Shown piece after piece: positions 51,559 through 60,517 of a stretch of DNA of 64,000 nt. Under the pieces are notes generated by a model. The model made no database searches. It worked only from the letters and a program-made list of their open reading frames with translations, and was not told where the DNA came from. Positions within the stretch are counted from its first letter, which is position 1, and every line of letters starts with the position of its first letter. Source of the DNA: Streptomyces zhaozhouensis (GTDB lineage: Bacteria > Actinomycetota > Actinomycetes > Streptomycetales > Streptomycetaceae); NCBI RefSeq assembly GCF_900230195.1, contig NZ_OCNE01000002.1:310001-374000 (forward strand), written 5' to 3'. The position numbers were made by a program, and so were the translations under genes.

Positions 51559-53946
51559 GTGACCATCGCACCCGCCGCCCCCGCAGAGCCGGCCTCAGCG
51601 GCACTGACCCGCACCCTGGCCGACCTCACCGCCGACCTTCCGGCCACCGACCCCGCGCGGGTCGACGCGGCCGTCGCCCGGGGCCGCCATCCCGGCTCCG
51701 ACGCGGCCGAGTCGCGGGAGTTGGCCATCGAGGCCGCGGCGGGGCTGATCGCCGAGGAGCCCTCGTACTCCCGGCTGGCCGCTCGGCTGCTCACCCTCGC
51801 GATCCGCGAGGAGGCCGCCGGCCAGGGCGCGGTGACCTTCGCCGAGTCGGTGGCGGTCGGCCACCGGGAGGGGCTGATCGGGGACACCACCGCGGCGTTC
51901 GTGCGCACCCACGCCGAGGAGTTGAACGCGCTGCTGGCCCGCACCGTGGCCGAGGGCGCGGACGACCGCTTCGGCTACTTCGGGCTGCGCACCGTCCAGT
52001 CGCGCTACCTGCTGCGCCACCCGCTGCACCGCAAGGTGATCGAGACCCCCCAGCACTTCCTGCTGCGCGTCGCCTGCGGCCTGGCGCCGGACGACTCGGC
52101 CGACGCGCTGGCGCAGGTCGCCGAGTTGTACCGGCTGACCAGCTCGCTGGCGTATCTGCCGTCCTCCCCGACGCTGTTCAACTCCGGCACCCGACACCCG
52201 CAGATGTCCTCGTGCTATCTGCTGGACTCCCCCGCCGACGAGCTGGACTCGATCTACGAGCGCTACCACCAGGTCGCCCGGCTCTCCAAGCACGCCGGCG
52301 GCATCGGCCTCTCCTACACCCGGGTGCGCGCCCGCGGTTCGCTGATCCGCGGCACCAACGGCGCCTCCAACGGCATCGTGCCGTTCCTGCGCACGCTGGA
52401 CTCCTCGGTCGCCGCCGTCAACCAGGGCGGCCGGCGCAAGGGCGCGGCCTGCGTCTACCTGGAGACCTGGCACGCGGACATCGAGGAGTTCCTCGAACTG
52501 CGCGACAACACCGGCGAGGAGGCCAGGCGCACCCACAACCTGAACCTGGCGCACTGGATCCCGGACGAGTTCATGCGGCGGGTCGACGCCGACGCCGACT
52601 GGTCGCTCTTCTCCCCCGTGGACGTGCCGGAGCTGACGGACCTGTGGGGCGAGGAGTTCGACGCCGCCTACCGCGCGGCCGAGGCGAAGGGGCTGGCGCA
52701 GCGCCAGGTGCCGGCGCGGCAGCTGTACGCGCGGATGATGCGGACCCTGGCGCAGACCGGCAACGGCTGGATGACCTTCAAGGACGCCGCCAACCGCACC
52801 GCCAACCAGACCGCGAGGCCGGGCAACGTGGTGCACAGCTCCAACCTGTGCACCGAGATCCTGGAGGTCACCGACGACGACCAGACCGCCGTCTGCAACC
52901 TGGGCAGCGTCAACCTGGCGGCGCACCTCGGCGACGACGGCGGGATGGACTGGGAGCGGCTGGACGCCACCGTGCGGACCGCGGTGCTCTTCCTGGACCG
53001 CGTGGTGGACATCAACTTCTACCCGACCGAGCAGGCGGAGAACTCCAACTCCCGCTGGCGGCCGGTCGGCCTGGGCGTGATGGGCCTCCAGGACGTCTTC
53101 TTCCGGCTCGGGCTGCCGTTCGACTCACCGGCCGCCCGCGAGCTGTCCACCCGGATCGCGGAACGGATCATGCTCGCCGCGTACGAGACCTCCGCCGAGC
53201 TGGCCGAGCGCCACGGCCCGCACCCGGCGTGGGAGGACACCCGCACCGCGCGGGGTGTGCTGCACCCGGACCACTACGCCGACGCGAGCGCCGGCTGGCC
53301 TGAGCGCTGGGAGGCGCTGCGCGAGCGGATCGGCCGGGTGGGGATGCGCAACTCGCTGCTGCTGGCGATCGCGCCGACCGCCACCATCGCCTCGATCGCC
53401 GGCGTCTACGAGTGCGTCGAGCCGCAGGTCTCCAACCTGTTCAAGCGCGAGACGCTCAGCGGCGAGTTCCTCCAGGTCAACACCTACCTGGTCGCCGAGT
53501 TGAAGCGGCTGGGCCGCTGGGACGAGGCGACCCGGCAGGCGCTGCGCGCCGGCAACGGCTCGGTGGCCGAGGTGCCGGGGCTGCCCGACGAGGTGCGGGA
53601 GCTGTACCGCACGGCGTGGGAGATCCCGCAGCGCGCGCTGATCGACATGGCGGCCGACCGCACCCCGTACCTGGACCAGAGCCAGTCGCTGAACCTCTTC
53701 ATGGCCTCGCCGACCATCGGCAAGCTCAGCTCGATGTACGCGTACGCCTGGAAGCGCGGCCTGAAGACCACCTACTACCTGCGGTCGCGGCCGGCGACCC
53801 GGATCGCGCAGTCCGCGCGTTCCGCCGCCACGACGGCCCCGCCGCCCACCCCGGTCGCCGCCGCCGGCGGCGACCCGCTTCCCGTCCCCGAGCAGGCCGT
53901 CGCCTGCTCCCTGGAGAACCCCGAGTCCTGCGAGGCGTGCCAGTGA
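51559..53946 (+). CDS. nrdA: Class I ribonucleotide reductase large subunit
   Basis: A 795-residue alpha subunit that reduces ribonucleotides for DNA synthesis. Landmarks are an N-terminal ATP-cone-like region, the first active-site cysteine in MSSCYLLDSPADELD, VNQGGRRKGAACVYLETWH, the catalytic region NLCTEILE and CNLGSVNLAAH, and the C-terminal redox pair in SCEACQ. GTG 51559 follows GAGGGAGAG. It is under the B12 riboswitch and NrdR boxes. The GTG of nrdB overlaps its stop (GTGA), so the two are coupled. Confidence 0.95.
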   Translation: MTIAPAAPAEPASAALTRTLADLTADLPATDPARVDAAVARGRHPGSDAAESRELAIEAAAGLIAEEPSYSRLAARLLTLAIREEAAGQGAVTFAESVAVGHREGLIGDTTAAFVRTHAEELNALLARTVAEGADDRFGYFGLRTVQSRYLLRHPLHRKVIETPQHFLLRVACGLAPDDSADALAQVAELYRLTSSLAYLPSSPTLFNSGTRHPQMSSCYLLDSPADELDSIYERYHQVARLSKHAGGIGLSYTRVRARGSLIRGTNGASNGIVPFLRTLDSSVAAVNQGGRRKGAACVYLETWHADIEEFLELRDNTGEEARRTHNLNLAHWIPDEFMRRVDADADWSLFSPVDVPELTDLWGEEFDAAYRAAEAKGLAQRQVPARQLYARMMRTLAQTGNGWMTFKDAANRTANQTARPGNVVHSSNLCTEILEVTDDDQTAVCNLGSVNLAAHLGDDGGMDWERLDATVRTAVLFLDRVVDINFYPTEQAENSNSRWRPVGLGVMGLQDVFFRLGLPFDSPAARELSTRIAERIMLAAYETSAELAERHGPHPAWEDTRTARGVLHPDHYADASAGWPERWEALRERIGRVGMRNSLLLAIAPTATIASIAGVYECVEPQVSNLFKRETLSGEFLQVNTYLVAELKRLGRWDEATRQALRAGNGSVAEVPGLPDEVRELYRTAWEIPQRALIDMAADRTPYLDQSQSLNLFMASPTIGKLSSMYAYAWKRGLKTTYYLRSRPATRIAQSARSAATTAPPPTPVAAAGGDPLPVPEQAVACSLENPESCEACQ

Positions 53947-54992
53947 GTGTCCCCACCCAGAACCCCGAACAGCCGAACGCGGCCGCCGGCCGGAAGAACC
54001 TGCTGGACCCCGGCTTCGAGCTGACGCTGCGCCCGATGCGCTACCCGGACTTCTACGAGCGCTACCGGGACGCCATCAAGAACACCTGGACGGTGGAGGA
54101 GGTCGACCTCCACTCGGACGTGGCCGACCTGGCCAAGCTCTCGCCGGGGGAACAGCACCTGATCGGGCGGTTGGTGGCGTTCTTCGCGACCGGTGACTCG
54201 ATCGTCGCCAACAACCTGGTGCTCACCCTCTACAAGCACATCAACTCCCCGGAGGCGCGGCTGTACCTGTCGCGGCAGCTCTTCGAGGAGGCCGTGCACG
54301 TCCAGTTCTATCTGACGCTGCTGGACACCTATCTGCCCGACCCGGACGAGCGGGCCGCCGCGTTCGCCGCGGTGGAGAACATCCCGTCGATCCGGGAGAA
54401 GGCGGAGTTCTGCTTCCGCTGGATCGACTCGGTGGACGACCTGACGCGGCTGGAGAGCAAGGCGGACCGACGGCGTTTCCTGCTCAACCTGATCTGCTTC
54501 GCGGCCTGCATCGAGGGGCTGTTCTTCTACGGTGCCTTCGCCTACGTCTACTGGTTCCGCTCGCGCGGCCTGCTGCACGGGCTGGCCACCGGCACCAACT
54601 GGGTGTTCCGGGACGAGAGTATGCACATGGAGTTCGCGTTCTCCGTGGTGGACACCGTGCGCCAGGAGGAGCCGGACCTCTTCGACGAGGAGCTGGGCGA
54701 GCAGGTCACCGAGATGCTGCGCGAGGCGGTCGACGCCGAGTTGCAGTTCGCGCGTGACCTGTGCGGCGACGGGCTGGCCGGGATGAACACCGAGTCGATG
54801 CGCGAGTACCTGGAGTGCGTGGCGGACCAGCGGCTGGCGCGGCTGGGGCTCAAGCCGATCTACGGCTCGCGGAACCCGTTCTCGTTCATGGAGTTGCAGG
54901 ACGTCCAGGAGTTGACCAACTTCTTCGAGCGGCGCCCCTCGGCCTACCAGGTCGCCGTGGAGGGCAACGTCTCCTTCGACGACGACTTCTGA
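53943..54992 (+). CDS. nrdB: Class I ribonucleotide reductase small subunit
   Basis: A 349-residue beta subunit holding the di-iron tyrosyl-radical centre. Metal ligands are visible in EEAVHVQFY (ExxH) and RDESMHMEF, with ACIEGLFFYGAFAYVYWF in between. The C-terminal FFERRPSAYQVAVEG and the acidic end DDDF form the tail that docks on NrdA. The start is the GTG overlapping nrdA. The third gene nrdS (AraC-like) known in S. coelicolor is not seen here. A perfect-stem terminator follows. Confidence 0.95.
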   Translation: MSVPTQNPEQPNAAAGRKNLLDPGFELTLRPMRYPDFYERYRDAIKNTWTVEEVDLHSDVADLAKLSPGEQHLIGRLVAFFATGDSIVANNLVLTLYKHINSPEARLYLSRQLFEEAVHVQFYLTLLDTYLPDPDERAAAFAAVENIPSIREKAEFCFRWIDSVDDLTRLESKADRRRFLLNLICFAACIEGLFFYGAFAYVYWFRSRGLLHGLATGTNWVFRDESMHMEFAFSVVDTVRQEEPDLFDEELGEQVTEMLREAVDAELQFARDLCGDGLAGMNTESMREYLECVADQRLARLGLKPIYGSRNPFSFMELQDVQELTNFFERRPSAYQVAVEGNVSFDDDF

Positions 54993-55043
54993 GAACCCCG
55001 GCCTCCGAGGACCCCGGCCTCGGAGAGCCCCGACCGTCGAACG

Positions 55044-55083
55044 GGCCGTGCGGCCGGCGTGAGGTCACGCCGGCCGCACGGCC
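55044..55083. terminator. Bidirectional terminator hairpin after nrdB
   Basis: A 19-base perfect stem beginning GGCCGTGCGGCCGGCGTGA with a 2-base loop, between the convergent nrdB and carboxypeptidase genes. Confidence 0.9.
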
Positions 55084-55130
55084 GTTCTCGTCCCGTCGGC
55101 CCGCCGGGGCCCCTCGGGGCGCGGCGTGGC

Positions 55131-55865
55131 TCAGATGCCGCAGCTGGGAGCCGACCAGAAGCGGCCGCTCTGGGTGCCGAGGTGGGCGTGGTCGTTGTGA
55201 CCGGGGTAGCCCGGGCCCAGGATCTCGTTGAAGCCGTGGTAGCGCGCCTGCTGCACGATCTGGCAGAAGGTCGGCGAGCCGACCAGGTCGATGCCACGAC
55301 CGTAGAGGTGGTTGCTGTTGGAGGCGCCGCCGGCCGCGCTGTTGCACGCGTAGGAACGGAAACCGCTGCTGGTGTTCAGCGGGCGGTCGCCGAGGGCGTG
55401 GCGCAGGGCCTCCAGCTTCCACATGGCCTGGAGCGCGTTGTTCCTGGCCGCGCTGGCGCTGACCGCGCCGCCTGACCAGTCGGAGTTGCACCGGTTCATC
55501 TCACCCCAGGTGAAGTGGATGGGGGTGCAGTCGTTGTCCTGCAACGAGTAGATCTTGCTGAAGGTCTGGTTGCCGGCGATGCCGTCGGCACCCAGGCCGT
55601 ACGCCTGCTGGAAGCGGGTGACGGCGGCGGCCGTGGCCGGGCCGTACTCGCCGTCGATGGCCAGGACGGAGCCGTAGCCGGGGTATCCGGCGACGCGGAT
55701 CTGGAGCTGTCGGACGTCCTCGCCGCTGCTGCCCTGGCTGAGGGTGCGGTTCCAGGTGTAGCAGCCGTCGGCCTGCGCCGTTCCGGCCGTCGCCACGGTA
55801 CCGACCAGCGCTGCTGATGCGATCATGACAACGGTGAGAACGACTCTCACCATGCGTCTGAACAT
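55131..55865 (-). CDS. Secreted zinc D-Ala-D-Ala carboxypeptidase (M15)
   Basis: A 244-residue exported protein. A signal peptide (VVLTVVMIASAALVGTVATAGTAQA) precedes a peptidoglycan-binding domain (GEDVRQLQIRVAGYPGYG, then DGEYGPATAAAVTRFQQAYG). The C-terminal half is an M15 zinc peptidase with SNHLYGRGIDL (HxxGxxxD) and DHAHLG as metal-site motifs. It resembles the Streptomyces albus G carboxypeptidase. Cysteines throughout should form disulfides outside the cell. GGAGG precedes the ATG. Role: cell-wall trimming. Confidence 0.92.
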   Translation of the reverse strand: MFRRMVRVVLTVVMIASAALVGTVATAGTAQADGCYTWNRTLSQGSSGEDVRQLQIRVAGYPGYGSVLAIDGEYGPATAAAVTRFQQAYGLGADGIAGNQTFSKIYSLQDNDCTPIHFTWGEMNRCNSDWSGGAVSASAARNNALQAMWKLEALRHALGDRPLNTSSGFRSYACNSAAGGASNSNHLYGRGIDLVGSPTFCQIVQQARYHGFNEILGPGYPGHNDHAHLGTQSGRFWSAPSCGI

Positions 55866-56086
55866 GCTGCCTCCGAGAAGGAAGTGTGGAGAGACGCAAC
55901 GAGAGTGCCCCAGCGGTCAACGCGCGTCAACTCCCTCCGGGGCGCCGATGGTTGAACAACCGCGGACGCCCCGGAAGCGGAAGGAACGGTACCGCCCGAA
56001 GCCCCCCGATCAGTCCCGTTCCGCCCCCTCAGGACGCCACCGCGCGCGCCGCGCCGGTCGCGTCCGACGCGGGGCACCACTCGGCT

Positions 56087-56154
56087 CTCGGCCGCCCGGC
56101 CCTCGGCCAGCCCAGCTCTCGGCCAGCTCAGTTCTCGGCCGCTCAGCTCTCGTT
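56087..56154. repeat. 15-16-base degenerate tandem repeat downstream of def
   Basis: CTCGGCC recurs at 56087, 56102, 56118 and 56134, with a degenerate CTCGTTG at 56148, i.e. every 14-16 bases. The last unit falls in the 3' end of the peptide deformylase gene. Confidence 0.75.
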
Positions 56155-56766
56155 GGGCACGGTCTCGTAGCGGGGGGTGCCCTCGGCCATCTGCTTCAGG
56201 GCGTTCTTGCGCTCCCGCTTGGAGAGCCGGTCCAGGTACAGCCGGCCGTAGAGGTGGTCCGTCTCGTGCTGCAGGCAACGGGCGAAGTATCCCGTGCCGC
56301 GCACCAGGATGGGCTTGCCGCTGGTGTCCTGGCCGCGCACCACCGCGTAGTCCGGCCTGGCCAGCTCGGCGTAGGCGGTCGGGACCGAGAGGCAGCCCTC
56401 GTTGTTGTCGTCCAGCACCCGGCGCTCGGCGGGCAGTTCCTCCAGGACGGGGTTGCAGACGACGCCGACGTGGCGCACGCCCTCGTCGTCCTCGCAGTCG
56501 TAGACGAAGACCTTGAGGTCCACCCCCACCTGGTTGGCGGCCAGGCCGACGCCCGACGCGGCGCGCTGGCTGGCGAACATGTCGTCGACCAGCGCGGCGA
56601 GACCCTCGTCGAACTCGGTGACATCGGCGCACTCGCGGTGCAGCACCGGGTTCCCCACCACCGTGATGGGCCGGACCGTCCCCCGCTCCCGGTGCGCCCG
56701 CTCGCGTTCACCGGCGTCCTGGGTGTCGTCGATGAACTCGCGCTCGTCGGTCTCTTGCTCCGCCAT
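56143..56766 (-). CDS. def: Peptide deformylase
   Basis: A 207-residue metalloenzyme that removes the N-formyl group from new proteins. All three motifs are present: [19 protein letters not shown] and QHETDHLYG (HExxH). An N-terminal tail of about 30 charged residues ([20 protein letters not shown]) is longer than in the classical enzyme. ATG 56766 was chosen for length and because the codons upstream are unlike def. It may be one of several Streptomyces paralogues. No partner (fmt) is adjacent. Confidence 0.93.
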   Translation of the reverse strand: MAEQETDEREFIDDTQDAGERERAHRERGTVRPITVVGNPVLHRECADVTEFDEGLAALVDDMFASQRAASGVGLAANQVGVDLKVFVYDCEDDEGVRHVGVVCNPVLEELPAERRVLDDNNEGCLSVPTAYAELARPDYAVVRGQDTSGKPILVRGTGYFARCLQHETDHLYGRLYLDRLSKRERKNALKQMAEGTPRYETVPNES

Positions 56767-56895
56767 GGTCCGCCGTTCGCCTCTCGGTGTCGCCCGCGGG
56801 GCCCTCCCCCGCACTGCCGGGACAAGCTTACGGCGCGCGGGACGGTGCCGCTCCGCTCCCCGGGACGGGCGGCGGGAGCGTCCCAACGGGCGGGC

Positions 56896-57888
56896 TCAGC
56901 AGACCTCTTCGAGATCCCGCCAGGTCCGCGCCTCCGGCCGGTCGTTAACCCAGCCGTCCAGCAGCCCGCGCACCAGACCGCTGGGCGCGGCGATCCCGCA
57001 CTCGCGCTCGGGCGACCACAGGGCGCCCGCTCCGGTGTGGCCGAGCGGCCCGGGGCGGCCGGGAACGCTGTGGTCGTGCGGGTCGTGCTGGGCCATGCCG
57101 TCGCCCTCCTCGCTCGGCATCCGGCTCTCCGAACACGACCGGCACAGCAGCCGGACCGACGACGACCAGTCCTCGGCCGCGTATCCCGCGTCGGCGGCCA
57201 GCCGCTCCAGGGCGTCCCGGTCCTCCTCGGTGGCCGCCTCGATCAGCACCACCCAGGTCGGGACGGCGGAGGGCGCCCAGAGCTCTATCTCGTCGAAGAC
57301 GGGGAAGACGGCCGAGCCGCCGCCCACCCCCGTGGTCCGCTCGCCGCGCGGCACGCCGTCGTGGAGCACCACCTCGCCCCAGCGGCGGCCGGAGGACGGC
57401 AGCGGGATGTTCCGCACCTCGATCCTGGCCGGGTCCAGGCGCCGGCCCCAGACCACCTCGGCCTCGCCCTCGGGCGAGAGCCGCACGGCGGCGCCGCCCA
57501 GCTCCATCCCGCGCGGCTCGTCGGCGACGGACGAGCCGGCCGGCACCGGCAGCCCGTACGCCTGCCAGGCGCGGCGGGCCAGCGGCCAGTCCTGGAGCGC
57601 GGTCGCGGCGATGCCCACGTTCCACCAGTCAGGAGCGCCCGCGTCCCGCTCCAGCAGCGCGACGGCGCGCAGCCCGGCGGAGCGGGCCTGCTCCCAGTCG
57701 TGGCGGAACTTGTGGAGCAGCGCGAGGTTGAACCAGGACTCCGACAGCCACGGCTCCAGGTCGGCGGCGCGGGTCAGCAGCGCGTCCGCGTCCTCGTAAC
57801 GACCGTCGTCGATGAGGGTGAAAGCCCGGTTGGTGGCCAGCCGCCAGTCCGTGGACGGACGCTGCCGCACCCTGCCGAAGATCCTCAC
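56896..57888 (-). CDS. TPR-containing hypothetical protein
   Basis: A 330-residue cytoplasmic protein. The first ~110 residues carry about two TPR-like units (LATNRAFTLIDDGRYEDADALLTRAADLEP, and ESWFNLALLHKFRHDWEQARS); the middle is beta-rich and contains RRWGEVVLHDGVPRGE. Near the C-terminus RLLCRSCSESRMP and a Trp/Glu-rich end occur. I do not recognise a function. It sits between def and the rsrA terminator; homologues sit near sigR in other Streptomyces as far as I recall. Confidence 0.75.
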   Translation of the reverse strand: MRIFGRVRQRPSTDWRLATNRAFTLIDDGRYEDADALLTRAADLEPWLSESWFNLALLHKFRHDWEQARSAGLRAVALLERDAGAPDWWNVGIAATALQDWPLARRAWQAYGLPVPAGSSVADEPRGMELGGAAVRLSPEGEAEVVWGRRLDPARIEVRNIPLPSSGRRWGEVVLHDGVPRGERTTGVGGGSAVFPVFDEIELWAPSAVPTWVVLIEAATEEDRDALERLAADAGYAAEDWSSSVRLLCRSCSESRMPSEEGDGMAQHDPHDHSVPGRPGPLGHTGAGALWSPERECGIAAPSGLVRGLLDGWVNDRPEARTWRDLEEVC

Positions 57889-58063
57889 GGTGTCCCGCCT
57901 GATTCCCGCCTCGTAGCCTGCACTTCACAGTTCTCCTGTCCGTCCCGCACCGCATCCAACCATGGGGGGAGTGCCGCCTGCTCACAGCATGGGTCAGCGA
58001 GCGGTCTCGCGCGAGACGGCGCAGGGGGGCGGAAGTCCAGCGGGGTGACCGGGACCGAACGCC

Positions 58064-58103
58064 GCCCGCCCGGGGCGCGCGGTCGTGCGCGCCCCGGGCG
58101 GGC
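58064..58103. terminator. Terminator hairpin after sigR-rsrA
   Basis: A 17-base perfect stem GCCCGCCCGGGGCGCGC with its complement and a 6-base loop, 36 bases downstream of the rsrA stop. Confidence 0.85.
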
Positions 58104-58139
58104 ATGGGATCTAAGGGTCTCGGGGCCTCGGACCGGGGG

Positions 58140-58463
58140 CTACGCCTCCTGGCGGTTCTGGGCCTCCCGGCAGTCCGGCTCCCCGTCCGGCTCCGCCGCG
58201 CGCCGCTCGTCGTCCCTGATGGCGTCGATCCGCTCCAGCACCTTGGCCCGGAGATCGGAGGGCACGTCGTCCTGGCCGCAGCAGCGCTTCACCAACTGCT
58301 TGACCGCCTGCTCCAGTCCGTACTTCTCCAGGCACGGAGAGCAGTCGTCGATGTGCTCGCGCATCTTGTCGCTGTCCCCGTCGGGCATCTCGTGGTCGAG
58401 ATACTCGTAGAGGTGGTCGAGCACCTCCGAGCAGTCCGAGGGACGCGGCTCCTCGCCGGTCAT
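58140..58463 (-). CDS. rsrA: Redox-sensing zinc anti-sigma factor RsrA
   Basis: A 107-residue ZAS-family anti-sigma factor. Cys11, His37, Cys41 and Cys44 (HIDDCSPC) are at the positions known for S. coelicolor RsrA. Disulfide stress oxidises these cysteines, ejects zinc and releases SigR. The acidic tail is typical. ATG 58463 overlaps the sigR stop (ATGA), giving equal synthesis of sigma and anti-sigma. Confidence 0.95.
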   Translation of the reverse strand: MTGEEPRPSDCSEVLDHLYEYLDHEMPDGDSDKMREHIDDCSPCLEKYGLEQAVKQLVKRCCGQDDVPSDLRAKVLERIDAIRDDERRAAEPDGEPDCREAQNRQEA

Positions 58464-59290
58464 GACTCCGAACCCTTCTGCGCCCCGGCGGGAACCAGGC
58501 CGCGCTCCCGCGCGTAGTCCTGGAGCATGTCGCGCAGCTGTCGCCGGCCACGGTGCAGCCGGGACATCACCGTGCCGATGGGGGTACCCATGATGTCGGC
58601 GATCTCCTTGTACGCAAAGCCCTCGACATCCGCGAGATAGACCGCGATGCGGAACTCCTCGGGGATCGCCTGGAGGGCCTGCTTCACGTCCGAGTCCGGC
58701 AGGTGGTCGAGGGCCTGGGACTCGGCGGAGCGCAGGCCGGTCGACATGTGCGACTCGGCCCTGGCCAGCTGCCAGTCCTCGATGTCCTCGGCCGCGCTGC
58801 GCTGCGGCTCGCGCTGCTTCTTGCGGTAGGAGTTGATGAAGGTGTTCGTGAGGATGCGGTACATCCACGCCTTGAGGTTGGTGCCCCGGCGGAACTGGTG
58901 GAACGAGCCGTACGCCTTGGCGTAGGTCTCCTGGACGAGATCCTCGGCGTCGGCCGGGTTGCGCGTCATGCGCAGGGCCGCCGAGTACATCTGGTCCAGG
59001 TAGCCGAGGGCGTCGCGCTCGAACCGCGCGTTACGCTCGGCCTCGGACTCCTCGGCCGCCGCTGTCTCCCGGGACACGCCGTCGTCGGTGCCGGTGACCT
59101 GACCCACCTCCCTCGTGTAGGCGCCGAGCCCGAACGCGGGCTCGCCCGACTGGGAGGATAGACGACGAACCGGTCCATCCGCCGACGCGGAGGCCCCTTC
59201 CGCGGCGAGCCGCAGCGTCGCCCAGTCGACCTCGCTGGCGCGCGGGGTGCGCTGCTCGGCGGGACGTGACGGGCAGGCGATGGAACCCAT
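58460..59290 (-). CDS. sigR: Disulfide-stress ECF sigma factor SigR (long form)
   Basis: A 276-residue ECF sigma factor. Region 2 is [33 protein letters not shown], split by the -10-binding part, and region 4 is [41 protein letters not shown], split over two helices. The core begins near [11 protein letters not shown]; the ~60 residues before it would be the unstable longer SigR' made from the upstream ATG, as in S. coelicolor. A shorter product could start at GTG 59107. Its own promoter (59350-59375) gives autoinduction. Controlled by RsrA. Confidence 0.93.
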   Translation of the reverse strand: MGSIACPSRPAEQRTPRASEVDWATLRLAAEGASASADGPVRRLSSQSGEPAFGLGAYTREVGQVTGTDDGVSRETAAAEESEAERNARFERDALGYLDQMYSAALRMTRNPADAEDLVQETYAKAYGSFHQFRRGTNLKAWMYRILTNTFINSYRKKQREPQRSAAEDIEDWQLARAESHMSTGLRSAESQALDHLPDSDVKQALQAIPEEFRIAVYLADVEGFAYKEIADIMGTPIGTVMSRLHRGRRQLRDMLQDYARERGLVPAGAQKGSES

Positions 59291-59349
59291 CTGGCGGTCT
59301 CCCTCTCTCGCCCTCGGGCGAGGCTCGGGTGCGGTCGGTCCCGCACGTC

Positions 59350-59375
59350 AACGCCGAACCCGCCCGGGGTATTCC
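59350..59375 (-). promoter_or_regulatory. SigR-dependent promoter of sigR
   Basis: On the minus strand GGAAT (59375-59371), 18 bases, then GTT (59352-59350). This exactly fits the SigR consensus GGAAT-N18-GTT, 60 bases before the long-form start. It should correspond to the autoregulated sigRp2 promoter. Confidence 0.85.
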
Positions 59376-59463
59376 GCGGCCCCGGACGGGACCGCCCCCG
59401 CCCGGCCCGCGCGGCTCGCCTGCCCCGCGCGTCACTGACCCGCGCGTCGCCGGCCCGCGCGGG

Positions 59464-60282
59464 TCAGAAGAGGGTGACCTCCTCGGGGCCCGGCAGCTCT
59501 GCGACCAGCTCGGGGCCGTTGTTCCGCACGTTGCTCACGTCCGTGGAGACCGGGTAGGCGCGGAACGAGCCGGGCGGCGGCGGGGCCAGCAGCGGGCGTA
59601 TCGCCTCCGGCTCCCTGGCGGCCGGGTCCAGCCAGGCGTCCCAGCGGTCCGGCGGCAGGGCCAGCGGCATCCTGGGGTGGATGTCGGCCAGGGTGCGGGG
59701 CCCCTCGTCCCCCTCGGCGCGGCCCGGCAGCGGGGCGCCCTCGGCCTCCGTGGTCACCACCGTGCAGGTCGCCCACCAGGCCGACGGGTGGTCGTCGGGC
59801 AGGGTGCCGTCCCGCCAGAACTCGTAGAGCCCGGCGAGCGCCATGACCGCCCCGTCCACCGGGGTGACGAAGTACGGCTGCTTGCGCGGGCGCTTGCGCT
59901 TCCCCTTCTCCTCCTCCGTGCGCTCGGCGTCACCGGTCACCCACTCGTAGTAGCCGTCGGCCGGGAGCAGGCAGCGGCGGGCGGCGAAGGGGCGGCGGTA
60001 GGACGGCTTCTCGTGGACGGTCTCGGCCCTGGCGTTGATCATCCGGGCGCCGCCCTCGGGGGACTTGGCCCAGGAGGGGACCAGCCCCCAGCGCAGCTTG
60101 CGCAACTGGCGCACCGGCTCGGGGCCGCGCTCGCGCACCGGACGCTCCAGGACGGCGTACACCTCCTTGGTGGGCGCCACGTTCCAGTCCGCCGGGAGGG
60201 GCTCGCCCGGGTCCACCAGCCCCACGTCGAAGAGGCCGGCCAGGTCCTCGGGCCGTCGGCTCGCCGCATACCGTCCACACAT
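59464..60282 (-). CDS. SOS response-associated peptidase (SRAP/HMCES, YedK-like)
   Basis: A 272-residue SRAP-domain protein that crosslinks to abasic sites in single-stranded DNA. The catalytic Cys2 is exposed after Met removal (MCGRYAAS); WNVAPTKEVYAVLER, RWGLVPSWAKSPEGGARMINARAETV (in part) and FAARRCLLPADGYYEW follow, including the conserved Asn and Glu. ATG 60282 is chosen over one upstream so that Cys2 follows Met. A Lys/Arg-rich insert (EEKGKRKRPRKQPYF) is in the middle. It is 173 bases from the sigR start. Confidence 0.93.
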   Translation of the reverse strand: MCGRYAASRRPEDLAGLFDVGLVDPGEPLPADWNVAPTKEVYAVLERPVRERGPEPVRQLRKLRWGLVPSWAKSPEGGARMINARAETVHEKPSYRRPFAARRCLLPADGYYEWVTGDAERTEEEKGKRKRPRKQPYFVTPVDGAVMALAGLYEFWRDGTLPDDHPSAWWATCTVVTTEAEGAPLPGRAEGDEGPRTLADIHPRMPLALPPDRWDAWLDPAAREPEAIRPLLAPPPPGSFRAYPVSTDVSNVRNNGPELVAELPGPEEVTLF

Positions 60283-60517
60283 GGCGCCCAAGGGTAGCGG
60301 CGGGGTCCGACAATCGGTCCCGGGCGCCCTGGACCGCCCCCGGAGGGTGGGCGGCGACCGGCCTGCGCGGCGGGACGCGGAGAACGGCGGTATGCGGAGA
60401 AGGAGTTGACGGCTGAGGGGGCTCGCGTGGCCGTTTCGTCGCCGTCCCGTGGACGCGCTTCCACGACGCTAGGGTGTTCGAAACCCCCACTGGTCCATCG
60501 CAACGAAACGGGGAGCC

